Shown: positions 34,382-48,284, counted from the stretch's first letter. The stretch is 64,000 bases of DNA from Dryococelus australis (GCA_029891345.1 CM056999.1:29547418-29611417), one strand, 5' to 3'. A program made the numbers and translations. Notes: generated by a model not told the origin, from the sequence alone.

Positions 34382-37187
34382 CAAAGATTACACAAAATAA
34401 AATATATGTTTTAATACTCAACATTGAGACTGATACAGGGTTTGTCATACTCTTGCTTTCTTAAAGATAATGACTTCTGTCAGGTTAATCAATCAATTAC
34501 TAAGCTGAGCCTGGCCCTCCTCTAACAAAACCCCATTCCTAATCAAATGCTACAGCCTAAATGGCTGAGTAATTGAAAAATTAAATTTTCTTTTTCAACT
34601 CATCTATGCAAACAGTATGCCAACAGCTACAAATATCAATACAGAAGTGACATCAGCAAATTTCCGGCCGGGAATAGTGTAGTAAGTTGCTTTAGAAGTA
34701 GAAAACTGCTTAAAGGGACCTATAACCAATATTTTACTCATGTGCACTTTGCGAGTGCTAATTACCAAGCTCTGTAGCAGAGCTATAAACCAGCTTGTTG
34801 TCGTGTATAAACAGTATACCATAGGATTCACAACCTCATACGATATCTAATCATTCATTAAAATCGGAGCCCACCATGTACTCCCTTGTACATATTTCCA
34901 TCTTCTGGGCAAGGAGAAATCCCATTCAACAGGTGGTAAAAGATCTTCATTCATATAGAATCATAAATTCAAAGAAGTGGGGTCCCAGTACTTGTAGTAT
35001 GCATGAGCAAGTTAGAAAAAAATTTCTCAGACAATACTGTTATTGAAATAAGGACATACTTTAATTAACCCAAAATTTTCACCGACTTTTCCTCCACCCT
35101 CGTTCACCAATTTTAATCATCTATAGCTGTAGTTGACCTATTTTTTAAATTATTTCGTAGGAATCTCAATTTGTAAAGGATGAGTGAGACGTTATTCACC
35201 AAGAGTTGCACGGAATAATTGAAGATAACATAATATACAAACCATATTATTCATATCCCACACTCTCCAGCTTTGAGATATAAAGCATCCCTTAAAATTA
35301 TCAGCGTTAATGTTTTCGCAGATCTGTATTATTCAATTCTAAATTTTAGTACCCAAATAGTTTTTCTTGGATTTCACAAGCCAAATTATCTAGGCTTAAC
35401 ACGTTCATAAAAATTCCTTACATTCACTGAGAAATTAGTCATTTTTAGATACTTTCTATCACAGTAACATCTAAAGTAAACAGACCAAGTTGGCAACAAG
35501 AAAGGCGTTAAAATATTTTCTTTTCATGCACATACCATATGCAGTATTCAACACATCATATTCAAAAGTTGAAAGTTAATAATGGTGCCCATAAAACGAC
35601 ACCATTCCATTTCAAAATTGAAAGGTAGAATAATTACATTTTCAAACCTTTACGTTCTCTCTCACTTATTTCAAGATAACCAATTAATTTACAGCTTTTA
35701 TTTTCTCTCGCTTACTTGAAGATAAATATGGTGAGCATGAGGGGTTGAATACTGACTCAACGTCACCACACCCAAATATTGTGGCCACTCAGGCTCAGAG
35801 CCACTCCATATCTGCACACAATATACCTACAACATTTTATATCACAATTATCCTTAAAAGCTGACTCGACAAGTTACAAACTTGGCCACTCAAAACTAAC
35901 ACAAAATAATTCTGGGCTCATATGCCCAATCTCAGTTCACAATCTCATCGTACAAAATTGTGATTTATCTGATCAATTTCTCACTAAACGACTACAATTT
36001 GAATAACATGCTCGACACTTCAGCGACAGCAAGGCACTTGACCAACCAAAAACATCTTAGAAGGAGTTTTAAAAATGATCGCTCGACATATTCAGAAAAG
36101 GGAGGCAAGTGTAAATTCGTTAAATTTGTAAATTCTTTAAATCCGTCTTTCAAATCCAAGTAACTCTATTAAGACTTAATTACATTCACTTTTGATGGCT
36201 AGCATAAATTACCTTATTTTCTTTAATTCGAAAATGCAAAACTTAATTTCTTGTTATAATATGAACATTACAAACTTGCGTTAATTAAAGTTAATTTACG
36301 GTATGTAGTGATTATAAATGAAGAGTTGAGCATACTGTAATTGTTTAAATCGAATTCACAACAAGACATTTCAGCCTGTGTTTTGAGTAACATATAACCT
36401 TTGCAAAAAACACCTACAATTTTAGATACCTTGTAATATTTGAAGTCAGTTTTGGAAATTTTCAGCTTATGTATGATTAATACAACTTTCGGAAACTTTT
36501 TCACTCGTGACCATTCACCTTTTAATTTACGTGCTTGAAAACTACATCAATCACATGGCAGAACAGTTTCAATTGAAGGGGATCCTACTTTGATTCAAAT
36601 TATCATAGGCATTTTCCTTAAGGGAAGAGGTCATATTTTGGCGGGGGGGGTGAAGGTCACACAGCACTCATCAGTGTCTCGGGGAAGATGACCCTTCTGT
36701 AAGTGGAATTGGGAGGATAGGGATGTCCTCTGGAACTGTCCTCTGCTGCCGAGACAGGTATTTGAGGAAGTTCTCTGCTACAGGCTGCTACAATGAGAGC
36801 TTTGCCCCTTTCCTCATTTGGGGTTACTGGAGCTGTAACCACTGGGGATGGCATTTCTCCATTGGCCATGAGAAGTTTCATACATGCCAATCAAAATATA
36901 TAATACAAAAAGAAATGGAGCAGTTTTAAAATAAAATTTCCTTCATGGAAACTTAGCACAAAATTGTGCTACTGGGGAAAAAAATAATACGATATAGACT
37001 AAAGGTTTGGAGGTAAAACAAGAAAATTTCCGCTACAAGTTTTCCCAGTCTTGCAAACAGATACTGAAAATAATTCCCACACAAGTCCATGCCTCCCCCC
37101 CCTTTTTTTTTTTACCTAGGCTTGGTAGCTGTCAAAACCTTTTACTCTTCCCCCATTTCTGCATTTCCCTTCCCTCTCCTGGCTGTT
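34381..37187. other. AT-rich stretch without recognisable gene
   Basis: A GC-richer patch at 36640-36890 carries a 77-codon minus-strand frame rich in P, S and T that is not recognised. C and T runs lie at 37087-37110. Otherwise nothing. Confidence 0.4.
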
Positions 37188-37675
37188 CAGTGTTGCCAGA
37201 ACTAACAAAAAAGTACGGATTTCCGTACTATTTATCACCCAACCATACCTCAGTCATACTCAGCTCTGACCGTACTTTTCACCCTGTAAACTATTTTTAA
37301 TAAATATTTAATGTTTAAGCAACCAGTTTTTGTAACAACAAAATGCATGTTTTTTTTCTTCTCATTTGACATATTTTAGTGAAAAAAATTAAACGTTAAA
37401 TTGCAGATAAGCATGAATGCATGAGTTATTCAGTTTTTTTTTTTTTTCAATGCTCGCGAGTCATTTGCATTTTGTTTAAAGATAATGTGTTTAATTGAAC
37501 TAAGTCAGAAACAAAACAAAAGTGATTGTCTAAGACATTAATTTAATGTATGAAACATTAAAATTATTTATGTAGCATTTTTATTGATTTTATTTAAACC
37601 GTACCTTGATGTTAAAAATTGTACCTTTTAGGGAAACCTGCCGTCCCATATCGGAAATTCGTACCGGCAACACTG
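37188..37675. mobile_element. hAT-type MITE
   Basis: Starts CAGTGTTGCC and ends GGCAACACTG, with further inverted likeness inside (TACGGATTTCCG on the left; TACGAATTTCCG on the right arm reversed). The 488-bp length, CAGTGTTGCC ends and AT-rich non-coding centre fit a non-autonomous hAT. Flanking octamers tggctgtt and aagctatt agree at five of eight positions, which could be a decayed 8-bp target duplication. Confidence 0.7.
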
Positions 37676-39819
37676 AAGCTATTGTATGTCAGCCGACCGT
37701 GGGAGTAAGGCCGTAGCATTCCAAGAATACACAAAAAAGGCAGCTTGGCAACTACCTGCATGGAACTACTACACTCAATATTCCTATGGGCAGTGGTTGT
37801 TGCATACTTTCTCTGGTGCCATTTTGAGCATTAGATACCTGTCCACACTGTCAAAATATTTAGCGCAGCAATTTTATTAAACCCATGTCCTGGACATTAT
37901 GACAAGAACTTCTGTACCTCTCATTCTTTCATGTCTCTCATGAACAAGGTCAGGTTAAAAAAAAATGAACTAGGCAGGAAACGGCAGTGTGACTGCGCTG
38001 GAGTTTGTATACCTTTAAAAAAGGGGTGGGGGGTGGCTGCTCTTGTTACGTGCTGCAACCTGCCAACAAACATGCAAGGTGGCAGTGTGTGTGTCGCCGC
38101 ATACGACCTACTTATGTGCCTACATAAAGAGTTTGTTTGCTATGCTTGTTGTTTTGTTACATAACAGGAATATAATTACTGCCATATTAATAAATTATCA
38201 GAATGTAAGTACAATGTGTTGTTATGAATGCATAACAAGCTGATAGCATCTAAGCTGAAACAAAATAAATCCTAGATTACTTAATGACAAAATTATCAGT
38301 TTGAACTCGGCCTTATTTGCTTCTTTTCAGCATTGCACTTTGCAGTTCTAAGAATTTTGCTTGCATGTATCTTGCTTGGCTGTATAAACTGTAGCCTTGT
38401 ATGAGAACTTGAAACAACATGCATTTTTAAAGTATATGCAGCGCACAACGATTAACATTTTCTCTCCCCCTACTAAAAATTATATTTTATTAATAAAACG
38501 TAATTTGTAAGACAGGACAGTTTCGGTTTTCACAAACATGTGCACTTGATTAAATAAACTTTATTCTACCAGTATTGACTTATTAATTAATAAAAAATTC
38601 CATCCCATCTTATATTAATGTCACTGATTGCATCAGATGTTTGCAGTAGAAAAGGCAGACCATAAGTTTATTTTATGTGCAACATGTTAATATTTGCAAA
38701 CACAGACACATAATGATTAAATTGATATGCTTCTTTTAAGCATTAGCCATCCATGTATTTTTAGTGAACTGTATTTGAAATAATGAGGAACTGCATGTTA
38801 TTTTTAATAATGTTTGTTTTGTACTTTTCTGTGAGCATTATTAAGGGTACTTGGAAGCTGCGTATGTACATGGATTTTTTCATTACTGTACGGAAATTGT
38901 ACAAGAATGCTGTGAGCCAACTTGGCTAGACACCATGACAACTTTATTAAGAGGTAGCTAAATAAGAGTGTCTTGAACACACACAATAGCTTTACAAAAA
39001 TTCTATACTTTTCAAATCTAGTGCTCTCATCAATGAACTGAGATAATAAACTGTGCTAAGTAGCATCTTTAATTTTCTGACTTCCCTTGCAAAGACGTAT
39101 GAATTTCCCTAAGGTCTGGCCCTTCATTACTAGGAGCATGCTAAAATTTACTAACAAGAACTTTAGTTTCTTTAATCCAGGTATAACTTCTTTATTTATA
39201 AACTTCCTGCTTGAGTTTGGCAGTCTGCACTTTCACTTAATCAGCTGTATTATGTCTGTGAACAATGTAGAGAGTTTCTTATTTTTTCTGCAACTATTCC
39301 TTTTATAAAAATTTGAATAACCTTACAAATTGAGCCAATTACCTTGTTTCATAAATAATATACCCTTGTCCAATGGCTGCCATCATCCTGGGGAAGTGTG
39401 GGACACCAGTTTCCAGCTACCAGGATAACAGTACAATGAGACTCACCTGTGATTTCATCTTTCCTTCTCACTGAAATCTCAAAAGACACTTTTGCACCCC
39501 CAAACAAGTGCAAATTAAACCCATTCATTATCAAGATACAGATATACACAACACATTATAGTAATCATTAAGGGGTAATTTCTTAAATATATTAACTCAA
39601 CACATCCAAAGGATAACATATCCAGTAACTGTAATATAAATGTAAGACAAAGTGTGTTTTATCCCTAACAATAAAACAGTCACTAGTATTAATACATAAT
39701 ATTCACACTTATCACCTAAACACCTCTAATATCATCACAATTTATTTACTTAAAATTAGGGCAGAACCTAGGGCAGTTCCACCACTAGGCATCTGCTTCT
39801 CAACTGATAAAGTTACAGT
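37676..39819. other. AT-rich stretch; may contain the 3' LTR remains of the next Gypsy element
   Basis: No LTR pair could be established because the other end of the Gypsy element is missing. Nothing else recognised. Confidence 0.35.
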
Positions 39820-42800
39820 TCAAACTTTGGTTTGGGCTATTCCAGTTCTACTACTACTGTTTTTGGAATCTCTTTGCTTTCATCATTCTCATCAGATTCC
39901 TCCTGGACGGCTCCCAAATTATCATACTGTATGGGGACATTATCTCCTAAATAAGTTTCTGGGCCATCCACTTCTACATTGTTTCCAGGTTCATTCTTCC
40001 AGGCTCATGTGGAAGCATTATCATGGCCTCTGAATTTCTTCAATCTATTACAATGTATGATGTAGGACTTACGGCCATAAACTTCTTTAATTTTAAAATT
40101 TGCTGGGGAAGTTACTTCAATAATTTTGTACGTACCCCACTACTTCCTTTAAAACTTTTTGTTCAGGCCTCTGGGAACTTTCACATTTTTCAGAAACACT
40201 CTGTCTCCAATTGAAAAGTCTACACTTTTTGCATGTTTGTTAAAATAAAATTCCATTCGTTTCCGGTTTTCTTGCAGGGTATTCTGTACAATTTTAAAAT
40301 AGGTTTGTAACTAGAGCAGGAGATTTTCTCTGTAATTTCTATCAACAGCATAATTAACTACACGTGGTCTTACCACATCATCAAATGGCAACATAGGGTC
40401 TTACCCTGTAAAACTATGAGGTGTCCATACATAAGCTAATAGGACATAAGGCAGCCGATCATCTCAGTTGCGCTCATCATGATCCACAAAATGTGACATC
40501 ATGATAACAAAAGTTTGGTAACTTCTTTCTACTTGACCATTGGATGTTAGGTGATATGGCGTGGTTAAAATTTATTTATTTGCAAAAGAGAGCACACGTC
40601 CTTCATAAGTTGTGATGTAAAATGTGTGCCTCTATCAGTTGATAACTGTTCAGGAGCACCATGCCTGGAAACAATTTCATGAACAAATGCCTTGGCTATA
40701 GTTTCTGCCTTTTGATCCGGCAAGCAAATGGCTTCCAGGTATTTAGAAAACACATCCTAAAAACTGAGAACATATTTGTTTCCTTTATTGGTTTTTGTGA
40801 GGGAACCTAGAATATCCATACTGACTCTTTGAAAAGGGGCAGTAACTTCAGGAAATTTTTGCAATGGAGCTGGTTTATTATCTGCTGCACGTTTTCGAAT
40901 TGCCCAAGATACACAATTTGTACAAAAGTCAGTTATATCTGTATATAAGCCTTCCCAGAAAAACATTGATATAATTAATTCATAAGTGTGTTTTAACACC
41001 TTGATGAACAGCAAATGGTAAATTGTGATAAATGGACAAAATTTTACTTTGCATGGTTTCAGGAACAACTATTTTATCATTTTGATTCTCTTGACTGAAT
41101 TTATATAACAAGCACTCTGTGAGTCCGTAAAATAGCTACCTTCCTCTCCTGTTTCAACTTTACGTTTTGCTGTGGCTATGCACGGGTTGCATTCCTGTTC
41201 CCTCTTTATTAACGCCCTGTCCCACACAGGTGCATATGGTGGTGTCACCACCTGTACAGAAATCCTAGACAATGCATGTATATTTGTGTTCGTCTTCCCA
41301 GCTTGGTGTACTATGTAAAAGTCATACTCAGAGAGTAGCAATTACCATCAGGCTAAATGTGACGTAGGCTCCTTCATTTGCAATAACAATCTTGCAGTGA
41401 TCTGTAACTACAGTAGATTTCCTACTGTATAAATAGTAGTGCTATTTCTTCAATGCAAACGCTATGCTGAGTTACTCTCTCTCTGTAACAGAATAATTCC
41501 TTTCAGTTCTGTTCAACTGACTTGAAATGTAATACATGGGATTCTCCATCCCTTTAACCTTCTGAGAGAGTACCGTGCCCATAGCAGTATCTGAACTATT
41601 GCAAGTCACATAAAATGGAAGGAAAATATCTTGATACCTGATGATAGGCTTATCGCATAATGCTTCATGTAATCCAGAAAATGCCTGTTCCCTTTCCTTG
41701 TTTCACTCAAATGCTACATCTTTGTAAGCTCGGTGAGAGGTTGAGCAATTTTAGAAAAATGTGAAATAAACCTGCGGTGATATCCTACAAGACTGATAAA
41801 CTGACATATTTCTGTTATTGTTTTAGGAGCCGGATACTCCTTAATGACAATGGTTTTGTCCTTGTCCGGGCAAATTCCGTCCTCAGAAATTATATGGCCT
41901 AAATATTTGACCGTAGTTACCATAAAATTGCATTTCTCAGGTTTCAATTTTAAATCGGCTGCTCTCAATCTTTCAAAAACTAGTTTCAAGTTTTGAATGT
42001 GCATAACAAACTTGGCCTATCAAACTGGCCAAAGTGTCAATCATTAATTTTGCAAAAGTACTCGGCGCATTAATAAGTCCAAAAGGCATGAGTAAACAAT
42101 GATAGCAACTTTCAGGGGTTGAGAATCCAGTATTTTCCTGACATTCTGGATTTGCCTTAACTTGCCAAAATCCGCTAATGCAATCCATTCTAGTGAAAAA
42201 TTTAGCTTTTCCCAGCATATCTAACATCTCATTAATGAGAGGTAAGGGGTAAACAAATCACTTTGTCACTTGATTCAAAGTGCGAAAATCAATCACGGGG
42301 CATGTCTTAATTCTATTCACAGTTTTCTGTGTCTCTAAAATCATAGGAGCTGACCAAGAGCTTGCTGATCACACAATCACTTCTGTGTCTTAACATAATA
42401 TGTATTTGTTCTTTAAGAGTTTCCATATGACTTTGTGGAACATGGTATGGCCTGACATAAATTGGTTTTGAGTCACATGTTTCAATACTGTGGGAAATAT
42501 TATCAGTGCACCCTAGCTTCTGGTCTTTCCTAAGGAAAACATCTGAAAATTCCTTAAGAGATACAAGTAAGTTTTCTTTTGGTGCTCCCTTCAAGTAACT
42601 TAAATCTAAATGTTCACTTAACACATAGGCACTATTGTCCTCTGGGACGAAGTCCAAATAAGTTAGTTTGTTGTCACAACCTGTTTCATAGCTCAGGGCT
42701 TTGGCTAAAGATTCTAAACTTGACGAGTTCAATTTATTTTCAGAATCACACAGAATATTAAACACACCAAATTTATTTTCAGTTTCAGCTGGCCTAACAT

Positions 42801-44275
42801 TCTTATTAAAATTTCGTAAATGGCTGACATATCTAACAAATTATCCTTTGGGCAGTTTCAGTAATTCATTTGACAATTTCTTAAAATGGCGGTCACTCTT
42901 TCATCTTTCAAATCTGTGGCGCACAAATCTCTAACTTAACTCCTTCATGAAACGACCTGAGCATAATAACAACTTCACTACAAGACAAATTATGCTGCAT
43001 CTTATCTCTCTTAACTGCACTGCATGAACTCATGTCCATTTGCCCACAGTCTTCCTTTAAAACGCATGGGGGCCTATTACACTCGCCCGTCTTCCTGTCA
43101 GAGGCAGCTGTCTTCCCTGACAAAAACTCACAAAATATTTAATACCTGGGAACACGTCTCTTAATGCCACACAGGCTTTGGCGCACACACTACCGTAACA
43201 TAAAAATTCACTAAATGGGGGAATTATCACCGCCTGACTCAACTTTGACCTGAAATATGATTGACTGTACCGGGATTCGAACCCAGTTCCTGTTGACTAC
43301 CAGAAACACCATTGTTGAACAGCATGCTAACTGATGGCATCCAGACCAGAGAATTATGACGTTTTGCTACGTTGCTAGACTGCAAGCTAATTTCACTTGA
43401 GGGGTCAGTCTGCCAAGAACTATCGGCTTTCGCCTGCACAGTTTTGGGTGCCTTTCTTTTTCACTTATTCTGCTTCAGTGAGTTATCCTTTACAGAGGGA
43501 TGCTTATTCGTGACAAACTGTTCAAGTTTACATGCGATGGCTCTCAACTCTGTTAAAACCGCGTCACGCAAGGCAAAAGTCGGCGACCCCTTCCCAGAAA
43601 TGTTATCAGTTGTGTACACTGTTACATCACCTCACCTCATGTCCACACATGCCCTAATTTCATCACTGCCTGCTGCCACACAGTTGTCTGCAAATCCCTT
43701 TCTGCTTGCTGCTATATTCACACAGTTTATTTCATAATGTATTCTATCTGCGTCACCATGCGTTGCCAGGTAATCCCTTTGAGCGGCGTCACCATGCGTT
43801 GCTCGTTACCATCACCACCCATGTCTCTATAATCCTTTCTGGCCACATTACTCATTACTTGAATATCTGCACTACACCTTATCATCTCGAATTCTGTGCT
43901 ATCCTGCCGAGTCATCGACTCACCAGTATTTTTACTGCTCTCGTCTCTGGCAAATTTTTCTCTATCCCCAGGTAAAATAATGCTCACTGCTCCTGCTACA
44001 GAATTATCTCGTAATTGCAAAACTTGGGTGCCCACTTTCAAAACACAATCTAACACTGAAATCTCACACTCAATTGCAAATAATAGGTCTAAACCCAATA
44101 GACCATCAGCATTAAAATTCATTTAATCTGTGCAAATAATACACTCATGCTTGCAAATTTCATCGCCAACAACATCATCTACAATTGCAGATCCTAACAG
44201 ACTCAATTTACTACTAGTACTTGTATACAATTCTACACCCTGTCTAAGGCTTTGAGTAACAGTAGTATGGCAACA
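39820..44275 (-). pseudogene. Ty3/Gypsy element relic B (protease to integrase)
   Basis: Minus-strand order from 44275: protease C-terminal part (ELYTSTSSKLSLLG, DGLLGLDLL), reverse transcriptase (VRPYHVPQSHMETL, KFFTRMDCISGFWQVKA, LMPFGLINAPSTFAKL, then KYLGHIISEDGICPDK), RNase H (VTCNSSDTAMGTVLSQ), integrase (TDITDFCTNCVS, VSMDILG, STDRGTHF, SNGQVERSYQ) and a C-terminal tail (DFSIGDRVFLKNVKVPRGL). The YxDD catalytic motif is gone: QVCYA (up to about 42003) joins directly to HIQNLKLVFERLR. The RNase H Asp is N. The integrase D, D and E positions are still present. gag, the protease active site and the 5' LTR are missing; the sequence breaks off near 44275. Many stops and shifts. No envelope-like gene was seen. 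Confidence 0.85.
43262..43350 (-). repeat. tRNA-like fragment inside Gypsy relic B
   Basis: The minus strand has a perfect B box, GGTTCGAATCC (43273-43283), within a T-arm-like CTGGGTTCGAATCCCGG. A poor A-box candidate (TTAGCATGCTG) lies about 45 bases upstream. It probably came in as a SINE or tRNA-derived fragment. It lacks features of a working tRNA gene. Confidence 0.4.
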
Positions 44276-45666
44276 TCAACTCGTGTACAAAAAAAGTTTC
44301 AATAAATATGTGATATTAATTCAACACCCGGCAGCAATAAAAAATGGGTTGTGAAGTCCCACCACGTAGTTGTGCAGTAGGAGCTACCAGACATGTGAGC
44401 TTAAGAAAGTATTTACAGTTCTTAGGGTTTAAAATATATACAATATACATTATTGTGTATCTGTGATGAATAGAATATATAGGTTTTACAGAACACACTG
44501 AATATATGTTATGTAATAAAAACTTAATTACAATGTGTGTGAGAGTAGTGAATAGCTATAGGTACTGGGAAGAATCGAGTACACCAAGAGCTGACCTCAT
44601 ACTCAGACCATGATGAGCATACCCTCTCCCTTTAAAAGGGCCTGCATTAGGCCTGAACGTGCTCCTCACAAATATTCAAAAGACGGCCAGAAGAAAGGAC
44701 ACCTGCTGTAGGTTTGTCATGCCGATGAACACAATTCAGCAGCATAAAGACCACTGTACCGAAACCAGCATGTGAACCAAATGAAGACCATGCTGATACC
44801 TTCTGTGATGACAACAATAACACTATGAAGGACATGTGAATGTGATGCCCCTGGTTTTACCCGGGAGCAACAGTGTAAAGTCAGGCTGTATTGCCCTTGT
44901 GGCCTTTTTGGGAGGGAAGCAAGGTGCAGCCCAGTACCACTACAGATGGTATCAACGACTGTCTTGGAGATGAGGGCCTGCAACATAAAATAGTGGACTT
45001 TAGTTTCCAAGGAGAACAACATTTTCAACTGTCCCAATGGCACAGGTGCTGTCCCATAATGCAGCAGTAGTAGTATGGGATGAGGGTTTAGTACAATTTT
45101 GGTGGTTTATGAGTTTTAATGTTTAGCTGTTTTTCATTTTTTAATTGAAACATTTTTACTTTTGATTCAAGTTAAATTTGTGCATTGAAAAACATTCCTT
45201 ATTATTTGATTGCCAAGCATCTTTTAATTTTTTTTGTTTGTTTTATATTGAAATTTCTTTAAGTTAAGGGGTTGACAAGTGTGTGGCAATAAATGTCTTA
45301 ATCATAGGTTTACAAATTTTTCAACTTAATTGCAATTTTGTAATTATTGGGATGACAATTCTCATTGATTAAGTAACTTAAAGTAATCTAATTTCCCTTC
45401 TTTGTATTTTCCTCTTGTTTAATTTATTTTGTGTGTGTTAACATGTGTTGCATTCATTACATCTTAATGTTTCTTCACATTGGTTTATGTAAGTTAAGTT
45501 ATTTGGATATTATTAATTCTTTTTCCCATCGCCTATATTCTATAGTAACATGCCTAATTGTATATTTTTTAAATATTATGTTAATATAGGTTATGTTATT
45601 ATTGATTAATGCATAACTTGTGTTTACATTTACCTTGTAGAATATGCTTATATGAAAACTAATGTA
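44276..45666. other. Spacer between Gypsy relic B and the Tc1-like element
   Basis: A 108-codon minus-strand frame (44717-45043) is open but matches nothing I recognise and lacks a zinc knuckle, so it is not supported as gag. 45100-45660 is AT-rich. Confidence 0.35.
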
Positions 45667-45759
45667 CACCAGGGTCCAAAATTAAAGCAACAGCAGACAT
45701 CTATCCTTCCCGTGATGGTGTCCTCTTACAACTATGGAAGCAATGATATCAGTGGCCCT

Positions 45760-46860
45760 ATCGAACAATATGCATAGTGTTTACTGCCTACTAGTCCAAC
45801 AGTAATGTTCATTATGTACACATTTAGCTTTGGCACAGAAACGCCTATAAGACTACTTGTAGTAGAGGGTGAAAGAAGAATGGAAGTTGGATAATCTCCA
45901 GCTGTTGTGGCCAGATTGCTAAATTTTCATTTTTCTGTGGTTTCTTGGATGTTGGAGCACTTTTTAGCATCTGGAACTGTGTCACAAAAACCAGGGCATG
46001 GCCAACCAAGAGTGATGCCAGAAAGTGAGGAATCATTATTTGGCCATAAGGGCAAGGTTGTACTGCTGTAGAACTGCACAGCAGCAGGCATCTGACCTCA
46101 CAACATCCATTGAAAACATTTCATCTAGGCAAACCGTGTGCAGATGGCTTAGGCAGAGAGGCCTTTATTGTTGGAAACCTGCTGTATGTGTCCCTCTGAT
46201 GCATGTTCACAGACAGACATATAGAGTGGAGCCATCAATATGTCCACTGGTGAGTCCAGATTGGGTCTTTAAAGTGATTCTTATGGGTCTGCATCTGGAG
46301 AGAACCTGGAACACAATTTCGGCCCTCAAACAACTTGGAAAGAGACCAATATGAAGATGGATCAATAATGTTGTGGGGAGGCATTATGCTAACCATTTGA
46401 ACACCTCTCCATGACATTGTACATGTAAACTGGCAAGGTTTAACTGCTTTCAGATATCTTGACAAAATATTGACACCCCATGTTCAGTTTAAAGGTGCTG
46501 CTAGTCCAGACTTTCTACTGATGGATGATATTGCTTGGTCTCATAGCTCATAGAGCACAGCAGGTTGATGTTTTCCTGGAAAGTGAAGGTAAAGCACCTA
46601 TGGATTGGCTTGCTCACTCTCCGACTTACAGCCAATAGAGCATTTGTGTGCTGATCTAGGGAGACAAGTTTCTTCACATCCAAATCTACCAGTCACTCTC
46701 CAAGGCTTATGAGGTGCTCTATAGGAAGAATGACTATTAATACTGCAAACTGTGATTGATGACCTTTTTCAGAGCATGCTACATTGTTGACAGGCCTGTA
46801 TTGCTGCCAGAGGTTAACACACATCAATTTGAGCAGATGTAATCTGTTTTCTGGGTGTGT
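45760..46860 (+). pseudogene. Tc1-like transposase relic
   Basis: In shifting frames: SPAVVARLLNFHFSVVSWML (helix-turn-helix), SQKPGHGQPRVMP (GRPR-like linker), ISSRQTVCRWLRQRGLYCWK, VCVPLMHVHRQ (domain-order hallmarks of Tc1), REPGTQFRPSNNLERDQYED, GSIMLWGGIML, PDFLLMDDIAWSH (second Asp region) and LQPIEHLCADLGRQVSSHP (Glu region). The first Asp region is scrambled by frame shifts, and several stops are present. Confidence 0.8.
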
Positions 46861-46868
46861 ATGTGTAG

Positions 46869-47074
46869 TGTCGCGTGGATTCCTTAGAGTGTATCGACAC
46901 TGTGCATGTTACTCCGTGCATTCCTCTTTTGTTATCAGTTATCTGTGGAGTTAGAGAAAAACATATTGTGTTAGTAGATGACAATGAGAATATATGTAAT
47001 TCTCAATCAATTATAAGAGTTAATGAATTACCAGTGTGTTGTCTCTATTGTTTCATTAATTTTTGGCCGTATAA
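46869..47074 (+). repeat. 5' LTR of Gypsy element A
   Basis: Shares with the 3' LTR the blocks TACTCCGTGCATTCCTCTTT, TATCTGTGGAGTTAGAGAA, ACATATTGTGTTAGTAGATG and TTATAAGAGTTAATGAATTA. The first 45 bases and the last 10 are diverged. End position is approximate. Confidence 0.8.
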
Positions 47075-47196
47075 ATTGGCAACGAGGTGAAGAATTGCTA
47101 TTCAGGTTAGTGTAACAGTTTAATAACAAGCCATCGCCTTGTCAAACATCTGATATCAAGCGTGCATCAAGTTAACATCAACAATATCAATCAGAA

Positions 47197-48236
47197 ATGG
47201 ATGCAGAACAGGTTCGTCAATTACTTGAAAGCCAGCAAAGGCTAATTGAAGCATTTATCCAGAGTCAACAACAAGCTCAACAGCAGCAATCAGGTAGTAC
47301 TATTACATCATCTGGAACATTGAATACAGCGTTATTACCAAATTTTGATAATGACGATTCTACAAAAGAAAGCTTTTGAAATTATAAACAACGTTTTGAA
47401 AATTACCTACAGATGAAGGTGAGTTCCGATAAAAATATAGTGCTCAACTACTACTTAACTCAATTGGTGCCAGTAATTTTAACATGATCGCAGCGGTTGG
47501 AGCACCAAGAAAACCATCAGAACTTACATATACTGAACTTATGGAAATGTTGGAAAAACATTTAGCTCCTAAGAGGAACATTCTTGTGGCTCAAAACCAG
47601 TTCTTAACAAAGTACCAGACCAGTGAACAGAAAATTGCAGATTTTATCGCCGCCCTTCGTAGTGAGCTAAATGACTGATTTTATTTTGCAGTGTGAATGT
47701 AAAGTTTTAATTGCAGACAAATTTATGCGAGTTCAGTTTATTTGTGGGTTGCGTGATAACGGTATTTGTGAACAGCTTCTCCAGTCTGACAAAGTAGTGT
47801 TTAATGAGCTAGTGTTAAAGGCAATCGTGTTAGAACATTGAAAGCAGATTCAAAAGCACTTACGGAAATCCCAGAATGGGGGTACATCAACAACCGCCTA
47901 TATCAACAAAGTTTACCAGGGGAAGAAGTACACAGTCGTCCTGCACATAATCGCCAACAGTTACAGTCTCAGAACCAACATCAAACTATATGTTCCAGAT
48001 TGAAATCCAAGATCAATTGTAAGGAACTAGGAATTGACAAGCTGTGCTTGAGATGTGGAGGAAATAATCATCTTTCACCAGATCGCTGTACCAATAAATC
48101 TTATTTACATTGCTCTAGTTGCCAAGCTACTGGTCATGTAATCAAAGTTTGCATCTCAACTCTTCTCAAGAGGAAGAAAGAAAAATCAAATCGGTCATTG
48201 AATCACTCATCAACCAAGCAGATATCAGCATATTAG
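47197..48236 (+). pseudogene. gag relic of Gypsy element A
   Basis: Starts MDAEQVRQLLESQQRLIEAF with a Q-rich stretch. TGA at 47377-47379 sits where a Trp codon is likely, after which the frame continues (NYKQRFENYLQMK). A further frame (47484-47678) carries SELTYTELMEMLEKHLAPKR and FIAALRSELND. Near 48040-48150 two zinc knuckles appear: CLRCGGNNHLSPDRC (one residue longer than usual) and the standard CSSCQATGHVIKVC. Several stops and shifts separate these parts. Confidence 0.8.
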
Positions 48237-48284
48237 GTTCCTTATCAAAGGGAGGACACTGATAAACTATGTCGACTATATGGG

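Noticed and set aside
44717-45043. 108-codon minus-strand frame next to Gypsy relic B as possible gag
   Set aside because: No zinc knuckle or capsid-like motif, and the Gypsy likeness stops near 44275.
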